This document shows positions 27,701 through 35,209 of a stretch of 64,000 nucleotides of DNA, piece after piece. Each line of letters begins with the position of its first letter. Position 1 is the stretch's first letter. This DNA comes from Diospyros lotus (taxonomy: Eukaryota; Streptophyta; Magnoliopsida; Ericales; Ebenaceae), in NCBI RefSeq assembly GCF_014633365.1, contig NC_068350.1:9339922-9403921 (forward strand), written 5' to 3'. The position numbers and the translations under genes were made by a program. Below the pieces are notes generated by a model. The model did no database searches, had not been told where the DNA came from, and saw only the letters and a program-made list of their open reading frames with translations.

Positions 27701-30700
27701 GCATGTCGAAGTTGGTTGAAGGAACAACCAACAAGAGTGATGATGGCAAGAATTGAAGCATGTTGCTATTGTGAAGATTCAGAAAGTGCCTATTGAAGAC
27801 AATCCAGTTGATATGGGAACAAAGGTAGTGACTGCAGCTAAGTTCAAACATTGTTTGGACTTGCTGCATGTCGAAGTTGGTTGAAGGAACAACCAACAAG
27901 AGTGATGATGGCAAGAATTGAAGCATGTTGCACAATGTTGGAAGAGTGACCTTGAGGTGCTGAAGCTTCAAGGTGGAGATTGTTGAGATACGATGAAGCT
28001 TCATCTTCCAAAACGATGTTGTTCTGATAAGGGGAGGAGGGCCACCTGGCAACCACTTACAGGATACTCCAAAACGATGGCGTTTTGGAGCCCTTGATTT
28101 TAGAGGGCCAAATGGCAACCCCCCTCGTCATTTTATGGCTCGGTGATGTCTCCCGTACTACCTTGTCACTTAGCCTACTACTCTTTTGGCCATCGATCCC
28201 ATTTCCAGATCAAATCCCCCACCATTGCTTTTGCCTATTTATTTCCACTGATTCCTTGAGATTTGTGCAAGGAAAGAAAAGTGAAGCAAGAGGTTCAGTC
28301 GAGTCATTTTTTGTCTTCTAGGGTTTTTCTCTCGTTTGTACATGTTCTTCATTCTTGTTTCTGGTTTCATAGGTTGCCTTCTAATTTGTATGTAATCTTT
28401 GGGCAAGTTTTGTTAGGAAACCAGTGAATGTATAGTGAGAATTATTGTTTGTACAGGGAGGGAGTAATTCTTATTTTCCGATTAGTGCAGTAAGCTCTTC
28501 TCGCCGGAGCTCAATGTGGACGTAGCCCTAATTTAGAGGGTGGTAAATCTTGCTATGTTTGTTTTCTTTCATTTCTACTTCTATTTTATGTTTATGTTCA
28601 TATGCGCTTCCATTCTTTCCGAACAGTCGTTTCAAATCCGATAAGGGTTCTAAGTGTTAGAGGTGACCGAGTCTTGTGCTCGACCCAACAAACATCTAAT
28701 TATTCCAGTTCTAAGTCAAAATGCACAACTATAGCAAGCATTATGCAAATAGTTTTAAACTTAACTACAGGTGAGAAAATTTCATTATAATCTATGCCTT
28801 CCCTTTGAGTAAAACCCTTTGCTACTAATCTAGCTTTATATCTAATGGGGTCAGAGGAAGTCATACCTTCTTTGAGCTTGAACAACCACTTACACTAAAC
28901 CAACTTCTGCTTCTCTGGTTTTGGAACCAATTTCCAAGTTCCATTGGCCATTAGATAAGCCATCTCCTCATCCATAGCTTCCTGCCACTTGGTGCAATCT
29001 TGGGAGCTGACAGCTCCTCATAACTGAACGGCTCACTTCTCCTTATTTCCATTCCTGCAACCAAGGCACATAAAACTAAATTTGCATAAGCATATCTTGA
29101 AGGAGATCTTACAGCCCTCTTACTTCTGTCTCAGGTTAGTTGGTAGTTCCTGAGATCTTGCTAAGAGGAGTCATGCTACTCCACCTCAATCTCAGGATCA
29201 TCATTCTCCTCCTGATCAATTTCAAGATCAAAGATTTGATCCAGGTTGGATGTTGCCGGTAAGGGATCATCTCCTATGTCAGGCTCTTGAGAGGTGGGAG
29301 CAACTAGCAAGTTATCAACTCCTGCCAGCTGCTCCACCTCAAGTTGAGTATGTCCTGTTATAACATAATCATCTGGGGTTCTAGGTTAAGTGCCTACCTT
29401 CATGTTAGTTAATTTGCAAGGAAAGACAACCTCATTAAATAAGACATCCCTGCTTATAATTATCTTGACTCCACCTGAATGTCTATCCCATAACCTATAG
29501 CCTTTAGTCCCTTCTTGATAGCCAACAAATACACACTTCATGGACCTAAGCTCTAGCTTTCCTTTAGATTGGTGTGGATAGGCTTCACATCCAAACACTC
29601 TAAGGTAGGTTAGGTTTAGCTTCCTACCTGTCCATTTTTCCTCTGGGCATCTAAGGTTTAAAACTGTTGAGAGGCTTCTATTTACTAAGTGTGCAACAGT
29701 TGAGATAGCCTCTCCCCAAAAGGATTTTGGCATACTAGAGATAAACAATAAGCACCTTACCTTTTCTAGCGGTGTTCTATTCATTCTCTCAACCACCCCA
29801 TTTTGCTAGGGTGTGTTCTTTACTGTTTTATGCCCAAGTATACCATGTGAGTTACAAAACTCATCAAACTCCCTACTGCAAAATTCTAACCCATTGTCGG
29901 TTCTTAAACTTTTAATTTTCTTATTAATTTGGTTTTCTACTAAAGTTTTCTAATTTGGTTTTCTACTAAAGTTTTCCAAGTTTTAAATCTTTCTAAGGTC
30001 TGATTCTTAGTTTTAAGCAGAAACATCCAAAGTTTCCTTGTAAAATGTTAAAATTGGGAGCACTGGCAGTCCAAGAAATCACCCCATGGACCAACAAATA
30101 TGTTCACTCTTGGACATTCTCACAATCCTCTCGATTTGAACACAAACATCACAACAGAAAATAAATGTAATCAAAACATAACAGAGATAAGAACAAGAAA
30201 CAGAAACACAAACCACAATGACACCAGATTTTATCCTAGTTCGGATTGCCTTTTTAGGACAACCCTACATCCAGTCTTGAACCTCCTCGAGTAGCCTTCT
30301 TTTATTCAAAGAATTATCAGTACACAGTTGGTTCTCTTCTTTCTATTTCCCGAGTATATCAAGCCTTCGCCCCCAAGATTAGAAAGCTATCTCTTCAAAC
30401 TCTAGCCTTTCTCTCAAAAGAATCAGTACTCGTTACAAACAGAAATGAGAACTCTACCTTATGTCAGCTATCCCTTGCTCTCTATTTATAATAGTGGGCA
30501 AATATCCCAATGAAGACTATTAGATATTTACAATTTAACCCCCTCAACTATCACTAATTACAGATTGGGATATAAACTTCTATTTAATGTTTTATTGGCC
30601 CTCAAATACACTGCTTTCACTAATCTTTTTATCATATAATCAAGACAACTTTTAACATAAAATCATCAACAATTGATAGAAAATACCCATTACCACCATG

Positions 30701-33700
30701 AGTAAGCATTTGCGAAGGACCCCACAGATCTGCATGCAAGTATTCCAAGCATGCCTTCGCCAGGTAAGTTCCTTTATGGAAGTTTAACCTGTGTTGCTTG
30801 CCCAGAACACAAGGCTCACAGAAATCCAAGGGTTCTACAGGCACTGACAAAGCCTGTAAACCTTTCTGGCTCATGTGACCAAACCTCAAGTGCCATAACT
30901 TTGTCTTATCAGATTTAACCACACAAGCAGAAAATGTATTAATAGAGATTTGACAACAACCATTCAAGACATGCTTCTCAGTACTAATAGTGTTCTAAAA
31001 TGCGCTAAGCACTAGTCGGGCGCTAGACTGGGGCCTAGCACCTAGGATGCCTAGGCAGGGCCTAGGCAGACTACTATTTTTTTTTTTTTTAAGTTTTTAA
31101 TGTAATTTCATGTTATTTTCAAATAAATCAAAGTTAAAAAACAAATGAAAGTTATATATATGTATAAATCAAAAACTTATATATATTTATATATATATAT
31201 ATAAACAGAAACTTATATACATATGTATAAACTAGGGTGATGGTTAGGGCGGAGGAAGAACAACAGAGACAATTGGCGGCTACATCCAAAGGAAATCGGG
31301 GCCAAAAGAGACAACTAGAGCAACGACCAAGGGAAATCAAGAAATCACGGGTTAAGAGAGACGACTGGCAACGGTGGCGACAAGGAAGAGCTTTCAAAGA
31401 GGCAATTGGTGGTCCAACACCCGGTTAATCGGATCAGTGCCTAGGGAAGCCGATTAGCCTATATTTGCGGCGGCCAGGGGCTGCCTAGGCCAATTTTTAG
31501 AACACTGAGTACTAGTAAGAATCACATCATCATTTTTAAATACATACATAAGGCCATTTTCAGCTTTATAAGAGAAGCTTAATTCATCCAAGGTACCAAG
31601 AGAAATCAAATTTCTTTTTAAACCAGACACATATCTCACACCAGTAAGCATTCTAATTTTATTATCATGCAATATCTCTCTTATCATGCAATTTAAGAGA
31701 GATATCACCCATGCCTTGAACACTACAAGAATAATTGTTTCCCATGTACACAGTACCAGTTTCTCTATCATTAAAATTTTGAAACCATTCAATATTTGGA
31801 CTCATATGAAAAGAACATCTAGAATCCATTATCGATTCATTAGTGATAGAGGAATTAGAACAGTAAGAACTCTAGCCAAACTGTTAGAACTACCAACAAC
31901 TATAATCACATTTCTCCCTCGTTTCTGTTTTCTAATGAAATCATAGCAATATTTCTTTATATGTCATTCCCTTTCACAGTGATAACATTTCCACTTAGTT
32001 TGTTTCTATTTTCCCTTCTTATCTTTCTTTTTACCCTTAGACCCTGACCCATCAGATTGATCAATGTTTCCAACATTACTCTTTTTATCACTTTTTCCTT
32101 TTACAAACAAATTACTGTCAGCTTTCTTAGAAGTATTTAGTTCTAATTCCCTAGCCTTAATCCCGAAAATAACAAGCTCTAACCTAGGGACAATACCAAT
32201 ATACTGTAAAGCATGTTTAACAATATTATAATCTTCAGGCAGAAAATTCAATAATATCATAGCTTCACTAATATCACTTAGAGCTTGATCAGTACCTCTT
32301 AACAGTAAAGTAAGTTTAGTAAATTCATCAATATTCTCATCCATAGACTTAGAAGCATCCATTTTAAAATTAAACAGCATTCCTTTAAGATAAACCAGAT
32401 TAAGAGCAGTCATAACAGCATATAAGGATTCAACTTTATTCCAGAGATCAATAGGGTTATCCATACCATCAACCTTACGTATTACACTGTCTAGCAAATG
32501 GAGGAATATGAGGTTGAAGGCCTCTTCTCTGATCTCAGCAGTCCTTCCAATCTGCTCCACATTCCATTTCTTGTCATCAGGTTCTATTGCTATAAGCACC
32601 TTGTGATGAGAAAGCAAGAGTCTCATCTTTTTCTTCCAGCTTCCAAAATCACCTTTACCATCGAATATTTCGATTTCAAATCGGGTAGACCCCATCTTCA
32701 CCTTGCACGAAGGTAACCTAACTCTCTAGACACTGATCGAGACTCACACAGTAAATTACCCAACTGACTGAGGTTCACAGTAAACCCTAGAGAATCAAAT
32801 CGATACGAACAACACAAGGTAACCCAAGATTTGAACAACCCAGATTCTGATTGGACCTAACCCTAAAACATGAACACCAAAACCATACTCTGATACCACT
32901 ATTGGGATGAGCAAAGGCTCGGCCACCTCTAACACTTAGAACCAAAATGAATCTGAAACAACTATTCAAAGGCTGGAAGCATAAACATACACAATCATAA
33001 AACAGTAAATAAAATAAAAAGAACATAACAAGATTTTACTGTGGTTCACCCTCAAAAATAGGACTACATCCACGTTGAGCTCCGACGAGAAGACCTCACT
33101 GCACTAGTCAGAAAAAATGTTTACACCCTCACTATACACTCACTAGTTCTCTAACAAAAATGAAGAACATGTACAGAAAAACAACGAGAGAGAAAACCTT
33201 AAAGAACCAGACTGCCTTTTCTTGCTTTTTGTTGTACAAATCTCGAGAAATAGAGGAATATAAATAGGCAGAGGATGAAGCAAAGCAACACTATAGATAG
33301 GCACTTGGAATCAGATCAATGGCTTCAATAGCAGCAGGCTAAACGACAAAATGCTACAGGAGAATCAAACGAGCCATGAAACGACGAGGGAAGTTGCCAT
33401 TTTGGGCCATCCAAGCACACGGGCTCCCAAACGACAGCGTTTTGGAGCAGCCAGTGTGTGGTTGCCACTTGGCCTTCCATCCCTTATCAAAATGGCAGCG
33501 TTTAAGGAGTTGATGCTTCACTATACTCAACACTCCTCATAAATTTTGTAATGCAGCTAATGCCAACCAGGAAATTGTTTTTACAGAACATGTGAAAGAA
33601 GATTATCAACATAATTAGACCACCAAATGCCAGTAAAAGCAATCTAAAATCAACAATATTAAATTAGGTTGCTTCATCTACATTAACTCAGGAAATACCC

Positions 33701-34150
33701 AAAGGTAGGTTGGAGTAAAATATGTTATGCTACAAAAAGTAAGCCGACTAAAATTCCCACTAAGTGGTTGAAACTGTTTCTGCAGAATCGCAAAACAGTG
33801 CCCCAAAACCCCCATATCACAAACACATACAGTCTTCTCATAGAAATTTCCTATGAATTAACATCATTTCCCACTTTTACCACAATGAAACCACAACCTA
33901 CACAATGAAACCACCAAATACCATAAAAAAGGGTTAGCGAGAACAAGTATCGACAAATAATGAACCAAAAACAACAAAATTTTTCAATCGCATAACACGG
34001 GCCAGCACATAAGCCGCAATCGAAGTCTAATTCTAGTGTTCAAACAGGAATGACTCTTAAACGATCAGAAACTCGAGTACTTACCTGTATTATACGATCT
34101 CGAGGAGAAGTGGTAACATCCGGAGGGGAATCAATCGCCATTTTGAACAT
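3108..34150 (-). CDS. PRT6: PRT6-like E3 ubiquitin ligase of the Arg/N-degron pathway (8 exons, 3' end off window)
   Basis: Coding exons in order on the minus strand: 34150-34085, 18717-17641, 11780-10579, 10449-10309, 5499-5256, 5170-4448, 4159-3962 and 3793-3108. They join in phase without a stop to give about 1,445 residues. The family is the plant UBR-box RING ligase that recognises proteins with basic N-terminal residues, such as arginylated ERF-VII factors in oxygen sensing. Visible domains are a UBR box near residues 108-180 ([35 protein letters not shown]), long conserved helical regions, and a RING split by a long insert: CSLC at 1198-1201, then CRHAVHQAC at 1427-1435. From memory the Arabidopsis protein is about 2,000 residues, so roughly the last quarter to third lies beyond position 1. 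Introns of 15.4, 5.9 and 4.8 kb are filled with transposons, yet no exon is broken. The start was chosen because ATG at 34150 opens a 22-codon exon ending in a perfect GTAAGT donor. Confidence 0.95.
3962..4159 (-). CDS. PRT6: PRT6 exon 7, first RING zinc ligands
   Basis: This exon has 66 codons, from [14 protein letters not shown] to LILLQ. The CSLC pair at residues 1198-1201 is the first half of the RING zinc-binding motif. The second half comes more than 200 residues later in exon 8, an interrupted RING typical of this ligase family. The donor is CAG before GTAAGT. Confidence 0.92.
4448..5170 (-). CDS. PRT6: PRT6 exon 6
   Basis: This exon has 241 codons. It begins [20 protein letters not shown], conserved in the family, and ends [10 protein letters not shown] just before a GTGAGA donor. 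Near its end lies a low-complexity serine stretch ([14 protein letters not shown]) and a basic, probably coiled segment ([14 protein letters not shown]). It is in phase 0 at both ends. Confidence 0.93.
5256..5499 (-). CDS. PRT6: PRT6 exon 5
   Basis: This 244-base exon starts after TTTCAG and ends CAG before GTTTAG. It encodes [20 protein letters not shown] and [19 protein letters not shown], strongly conserved in plant PRT6. It is separated from exon 4 by a 4.8-kb intron carrying an RTE-like LINE remnant and a diverged tandem repeat. Confidence 0.92.
5500..6089 (-). repeat. PRT6 intron 4: single unit of a diverged repeat
   Basis: Around 5740-5960 the sequence matches units at 8340-9090 (CCAATTAAATAG, TTTGGCACACA, AAATAGATCAAGCAGAA). 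It is separated from those units by the LINE remnant. Confidence 0.5.
6090..8280 (-). mobile_element. Old RTE-like LINE remnant (copy A)
   Basis: The sequence is co-linear with the better preserved copy at 14,240-16,390 and in the same orientation. The shared stretch around TTTACCATCACATAA, with its flanks, appears at 6420-6440 and 14,690-14,710. It is too decayed for a long reverse transcriptase frame. It lies in PRT6 intron 4 and splits an intronic repeat array, which suggests it inserted there. Confidence 0.6.
8340..9090. repeat. Diverged intronic tandem repeat, unit about 340 bp
   Basis: Anchor words such as CTCCAATTAA recur at about 8381, 8726 and 9059, giving spacings of about 345 and 333 bases. 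Companion words (AAATAGGTCAAGCAGAA, CCTACACCA, TTCAAGTATAGAATG) keep the same order. A fourth unit lies near 5740-5960. Confidence 0.55.
9091..10308 (-). other. Rest of PRT6 intron 4, no gene seen
   Basis: This is AT-rich, purine-run intron sequence. A splice-flanked 68-base segment at 10,122-10,189 is discussed under findings. Nothing else is supported. Confidence 0.6.
10309..10449 (-). CDS. PRT6: PRT6 exon 4
   Basis: This 141-base exon follows a TTTTGTAG acceptor and encodes [20 protein letters not shown] through LSLTPDRSS. Ending at GA before GTATGT lets the split codon join exon 5 to read [12 protein letters not shown], the expected family sequence. An alternative GTGAGT donor four bases earlier would break the frame. 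Confidence 0.85.
10579..11780 (-). CDS. PRT6: PRT6 exon 3
   Basis: This 1,202-base exon begins GTTACTAAG after TTGCAG and ends at a GTATGT donor, leaving two bases of a split codon. It encodes [18 protein letters not shown] and [19 protein letters not shown], family-typical stretches, followed by an acidic and serine-rich linker ([18 protein letters not shown]). Past the donor the open frame runs into intron sequence only by chance. Confidence 0.93.
11781..13720 (-). other. PRT6 intron 2, proximal part, no gene seen
   Basis: This is AT-rich intron between exons 2 and 3 with scattered homopolymers. Short open frames at 12.5-12.9 kb and 13.3-13.6 kb lack any recognisable motif. Confidence 0.55.
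13721..14190. repeat. Tandem duplication, two units of about 235 bp
   Basis: CGAGAATAAACTC starts at 13,721 and recurs at 13,956. The order of words is kept through GGTTTATATAGACTAGAGAT and AACTAGAATGGAAATATAAT. Read on the minus strand, each unit has a TATATAAACCCC element, so this may be a duplicated LTR end. Confidence 0.7.
14240..16390 (-). mobile_element. RTE-like LINE reverse transcriptase fragment (copy B)
   Basis: The minus strand encodes pieces of a non-LTR reverse transcriptase in order from 16.2 to 14.7 kb: [15 protein letters not shown], a [13 protein letters not shown] segment ([15 protein letters not shown]), then [20 protein letters not shown] and the catalytic [14 protein letters not shown]. 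Frameshifts and stops separate the pieces. A separate TTG-tailed insertion lies inside it (15,588-15,912). It is dead as a protein-coding element and sits in PRT6 intron 2. Confidence 0.85.
15588..15912 (+). mobile_element. SINE-like or RTE 3'-end insertion with 15-bp target duplication
   Basis: The segment ends with CACATAGTGGGATAAAGGCT followed by a TTG-rich tail, the 3' end shared by RTE LINEs and Au-type SINEs in plants. It is flanked by direct repeats GATCGCGTTAAATAA at 15,573-15,587 and 15,913-15,927. Its left part includes a short copy of adjacent LINE sequence (GTATATAGGAACCAAAGTA). Confidence 0.65.
16452..17080 (+). mobile_element. TRIM-like miniature LTR retrotransposon (decayed)
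   Basis: A segment of about 137 bp beginning TGTTACTAG and ending CCATGACA at about 16,589 is followed at once by GTGGTATCAGAGTTG, a tRNA-Met-type primer-binding site. About 350 bp later a related segment follows a purine-rich run (GGGGGTGGTCT). The two share a run of words ending in AAGTAAGGTTGGCTCCAC. No coding capacity fits, which matches terminal-repeat elements in miniature. The boundaries are approximate. Confidence 0.45.
17081..17640 (-). other. PRT6 intron 2, distal part
   Basis: This is unremarkable AT-rich intron next to the exon 2 donor. Nothing is supported here. Confidence 0.6.
17641..18717 (-). CDS. PRT6: PRT6 exon 2, UBR box exon
   Basis: This exon has 359 codons, with an acceptor at 18718 (ending CAG) and a GTATTG donor at 17640, both in phase 0. 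It carries the whole UBR-type zinc finger, rich in the Cys and His residues that bind zinc and hold the acidic pocket for N-terminal Arg, Lys or His: [25 protein letters not shown], then CCDCGD and CSKHKG. The exon ends GEDGRLQ, which continues directly in exon 3 as the family does. Confidence 0.93.
18718..20412 (-). other. PRT6 intron 1 left of the copia nest
   Basis: No coding or repeat family was recognised. Short fragments near 19.5-20.4 kb look like old transposon or gene-derived sequence but carry no identifiable motif. Confidence 0.5.
20413..21104 (-). repeat. C2 3' LTR
   Basis: On the minus strand a purine tract AGGTAGAGAT precedes TGTTGAGTATAG, the LTR start. The left end is uncertain: TGGTCAAAAGG at 20,413 replaces the expected TGTTGGG terminus, and CTCCT is not found immediately outside it. 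Confidence 0.8.
22398..22643. repeat. Solo LTR-like insertion, 246 bp, in C2 reverse transcriptase
   Basis: TG...CA ends (TGTAATGAAATTC and TTATAATTCCACA) lie between perfect 5-bp repeats AAGGT (22,393-22,397 and 22,644-22,648). The insertion interrupts the C2 reverse transcriptase just after a HGDL-like motif (here PGDL). Confidence 0.75.
22676..23374 (+). repeat. C1 5' LTR
   Basis: It begins TGTTGAAATATGG and ends GACCCAACA. By eye about 27 differences separate it from the 3' LTR over the first 225 or so aligned bases, so the insertion is not recent. Confidence 0.88.
24551..24982 (+). pseudogene. C1 protease and GAG-pre-integrase fragment
   Basis: This 143-codon frame starts [10 protein letters not shown], where DSG is the aspartic protease active site. 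It runs to [12 protein letters not shown], the start of the integrase zinc-binding HHCC region. A stop follows immediately. Confidence 0.8.
25416..25985 (+). pseudogene. C1 integrase fragment
   Basis: This 189-codon frame covers the end of the integrase core ([19 protein letters not shown]) and the C-terminal domain ([34 protein letters not shown]). The upstream catalytic part at 25.1-25.4 kb is readable only with stops. Confidence 0.8.
26307..27171 (+). pseudogene. C1 reverse transcriptase fragments
   Basis: Two frames with stops between them carry [20 protein letters not shown] and SLYGLK, then [20 protein letters not shown]. The YVDD catalytic motif is altered to YVND (near 26,750), so catalysis would be lost even without the stops. 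Confidence 0.75.
27363..27719 (+). pseudogene. C1 RNase H C-terminal fragment
   Basis: This frame holds [20 protein letters not shown] and [20 protein letters not shown], typical of copia RNase H. It ends just upstream of a 165-bp tandem duplication. Confidence 0.8.
27603..27932 (+). repeat. 165-bp tandem duplication at the end of C1 pol
   Basis: ATTGTGAAGATTCAGAAAGT starts at 27,603 and again at 27,768. The two units are nearly identical through GAATTGAAGCATGTTG. The second copy lies past the pol stop and before the polypurine tract. Confidence 0.85.
27981..28690 (+). repeat. C1 3' LTR
   Basis: It begins TGTTGAGATACG after the purine tract and ends GACCCAACA. It is the direct repeat of 22,676-23,374. 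Confidence 0.88.
29386..29796 (-). pseudogene. C2 integrase C-terminal part
   Basis: This frame begins [17 protein letters not shown] and continues [16 protein letters not shown] and [17 protein letters not shown], the family-typical end of the copia integrase core and its C-terminal domain. The upstream half of the integrase is cut off by the solo LTR at 30,046-30,657. Confidence 0.8.
30046..30657. repeat. Solo LTR, 612 bp, in C2 integrase
   Basis: The ends TGTTAAAA and TTTTAACA are perfect inverted repeats. The flanks are perfect 5-bp duplications TAAAA (30,041-30,045 and 30,658-30,662). There is no internal retrotransposon sequence. Confidence 0.85.
30988..31507. mobile_element. hAT-type MITE inside C2
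   Basis: Inverted termini TAGTGTTCTAAAA and TTTTAGAACACTG differ at the outermost base only. They are flanked by 8-bp duplications AGTACTAA (30,980-30,987) and AGTACTAG (31,508-31,515). The interior has T-runs and TA-rich microsatellite and no transposase. It cuts the region between C2 protease and GAG-pre-integrase. Confidence 0.8.
32006..32701 (-). pseudogene. C2 gag
   Basis: This is a 231-codon frame of the copia Gag (UBN2-like) type. It contains [19 protein letters not shown] and a basic lysine-rich tail. The zinc knuckle that should follow lies out of frame just downstream on the minus strand (about 31.99 kb). It packages element RNA in the family. It is part of a defective element. Confidence 0.8.
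32901..33532 (-). repeat. C2 5' LTR
   Basis: This is the direct-repeat partner of 20,413-21,104. It lacks a stretch of about 47 bases that the 3' LTR has (around 20,683-20,730). Its inner end reads CCCAATA instead of the expected CCCAACA next to the primer-binding site. The outer flank is CTCCT. Confidence 0.85.
33533..34084 (-). other. PRT6 intron 1, 5' part
   Basis: This is intron between exon 1 and element C2. No repeat or gene was recognised. Confidence 0.6.
34085..34150 (-). CDS. PRT6: PRT6 exon 1 (start codon)
   Basis: This 22-codon exon starts at ATG 34150; a second in-frame ATG lies at 34141. It reads [20 protein letters not shown] and ends CAG before GTAAGT, in phase 0. Joined to exon 2 it gives RDRIIQ followed by [12 protein letters not shown], which resembles the N-terminal start of plant PRT6 proteins as I remember them. 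Initiation could use either ATG; the first is assumed. Confidence 0.85.
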
Positions 34151-34560
34151 GAGCCGAAGCCAATCGACGCAACGACAACAAACCCTGGAATGATTGCTCT
34201 CACTCCCCAGGGCTGAAGCAGAACGGTAACTTCAATTTCCAAATTTACATATATCTATACATGTATGTATTAGAAACCCTAGTCAATTTTAGGCTCTGAT
34301 CATCGAATTGGAAAATGATTCAAGCGCTGAGCTTTTTCTCTCACTAGATTCGCTCTTCTTCCTCTCAACACCGAGGCGGTTCACCTATCTGGAATCATCT
34401 TTTGTATTTGCAATTGCGTGCTTGCCCGAGCCTGTCGGCCTTCGCTTCACTTGAACATTTACAACTTTCACTAAACACCCTTTGCCTGGAAAATATTACA
34501 AATTAGCCCCTCACATTTGAGTTAATTCATAAAGCGAGACAGCGGGGGTAAAGCGGACCG
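34151..34560 (-). promoter_or_regulatory. PRT6 5' UTR and presumed promoter
   Basis: This is the sequence directly upstream of the PRT6 start, richer in GC and in CT-runs than the flanking DNA. No clear TATA box or defined transcription start could be assigned. The role is inferred from position only. Confidence 0.4.
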
Positions 34561-35209
34561 ACTCTCGTGGCTATTTATAAAGAGATTTGTTATAATTTAA
34601 AAATAAAAAATAAAAAATAATAATGAATCATTTATTTATTTATTTATTTTAAGAAAATTTTAAATAAATCTTTCTTATATTTTTATTTGTATCCTTAATT
34701 TAATTTTAAAAAAATAATTAAGACCCATTGTCGTTTCTATTTAAAAATCTAGTTAAAAAATCATATTTTTATTTTTCATAAACAGTTGGTTGTCAGTTTA
34801 TTCTAAGTTTTATCTAAATCTTTTATCATTTTGACTATTTTCAATTTTTCACACAAATCACTTACAAGTTACTTTAATTGTTTATAATTCAAATCAAATA
34901 TTTGTTTGGCAAAGGCGTATTGGCTTATTAATGAACAAGGGTTTGTGCCAAAAATTAAAATAAAAATTTCATGAACATTAAAAAATATTTTTAAATTACA
35001 AGAGCTTTCTTTATAAATAACATAAATAGTAAGAATTTGAATATAATTTACCTTTCCTTTTATTATTGTGGAGATTTTCAATTAACGTAAGTGCCATTTA
35101 GTTAAAAATGTTTATTTTAATAATAAAATTATATTCTAAAAATTATGGCATATTATAGAAAAGATTATTTACGTTGGTTAAAATTTAAAATGTCATTTTA
35201 ATTTTTTTA

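Larger units (their letters stand above)
22676..28690 (+). mobile_element. Ty1-copia element C1, full length but defective
   Basis: This plus-strand element has LTRs at 22,676-23,374 and 27,981-28,690, a primer-binding site GTGGTATTAGAGCC right after the 5' LTR, and a polypurine run AAGGTGGAGAT before the 3' LTR. Target repeats are GACAT on the left and AACAT on the right. Internal order is gag (23.7-24.4 kb), protease (24.55 kb, [10 protein letters not shown]), GAG-pre-integrase ([12 protein letters not shown]), integrase (25.0-25.9 kb), reverse transcriptase (26.3-26.8 kb), RNase H (27.3-27.7 kb). Multiple stops and frameshifts inactivate it. It is inserted antisense into C2, a relative of the same family. 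Confidence 0.92.
20413..33532 (-). mobile_element. Ty1-copia element C2, interrupted by four insertions
   Basis: This is a minus-strand copia element lying in PRT6 intron 1, in the same orientation as PRT6. In order from the right: 5' LTR 32,901-33,532; primer-binding site GTGGTATCAGAG just inside; gag at 32,701-32,006; protease around 31.8 kb (CSFHMSPNI); GAG-pre-integrase at about 30.97-30.75 kb ([13 protein letters not shown]); integrase (ending at 29.8-29.4 kb, [25 protein letters not shown]); reverse transcriptase (28.9-28.7 kb and 22.4-22.1 kb, YVDDILL); RNase H (21.9-21.2 kb); 3' LTR ending at 21,104. It is interrupted by a hAT MITE, two solo LTRs and the whole element C1. In-frame stops make it defective. 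Confidence 0.9.
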
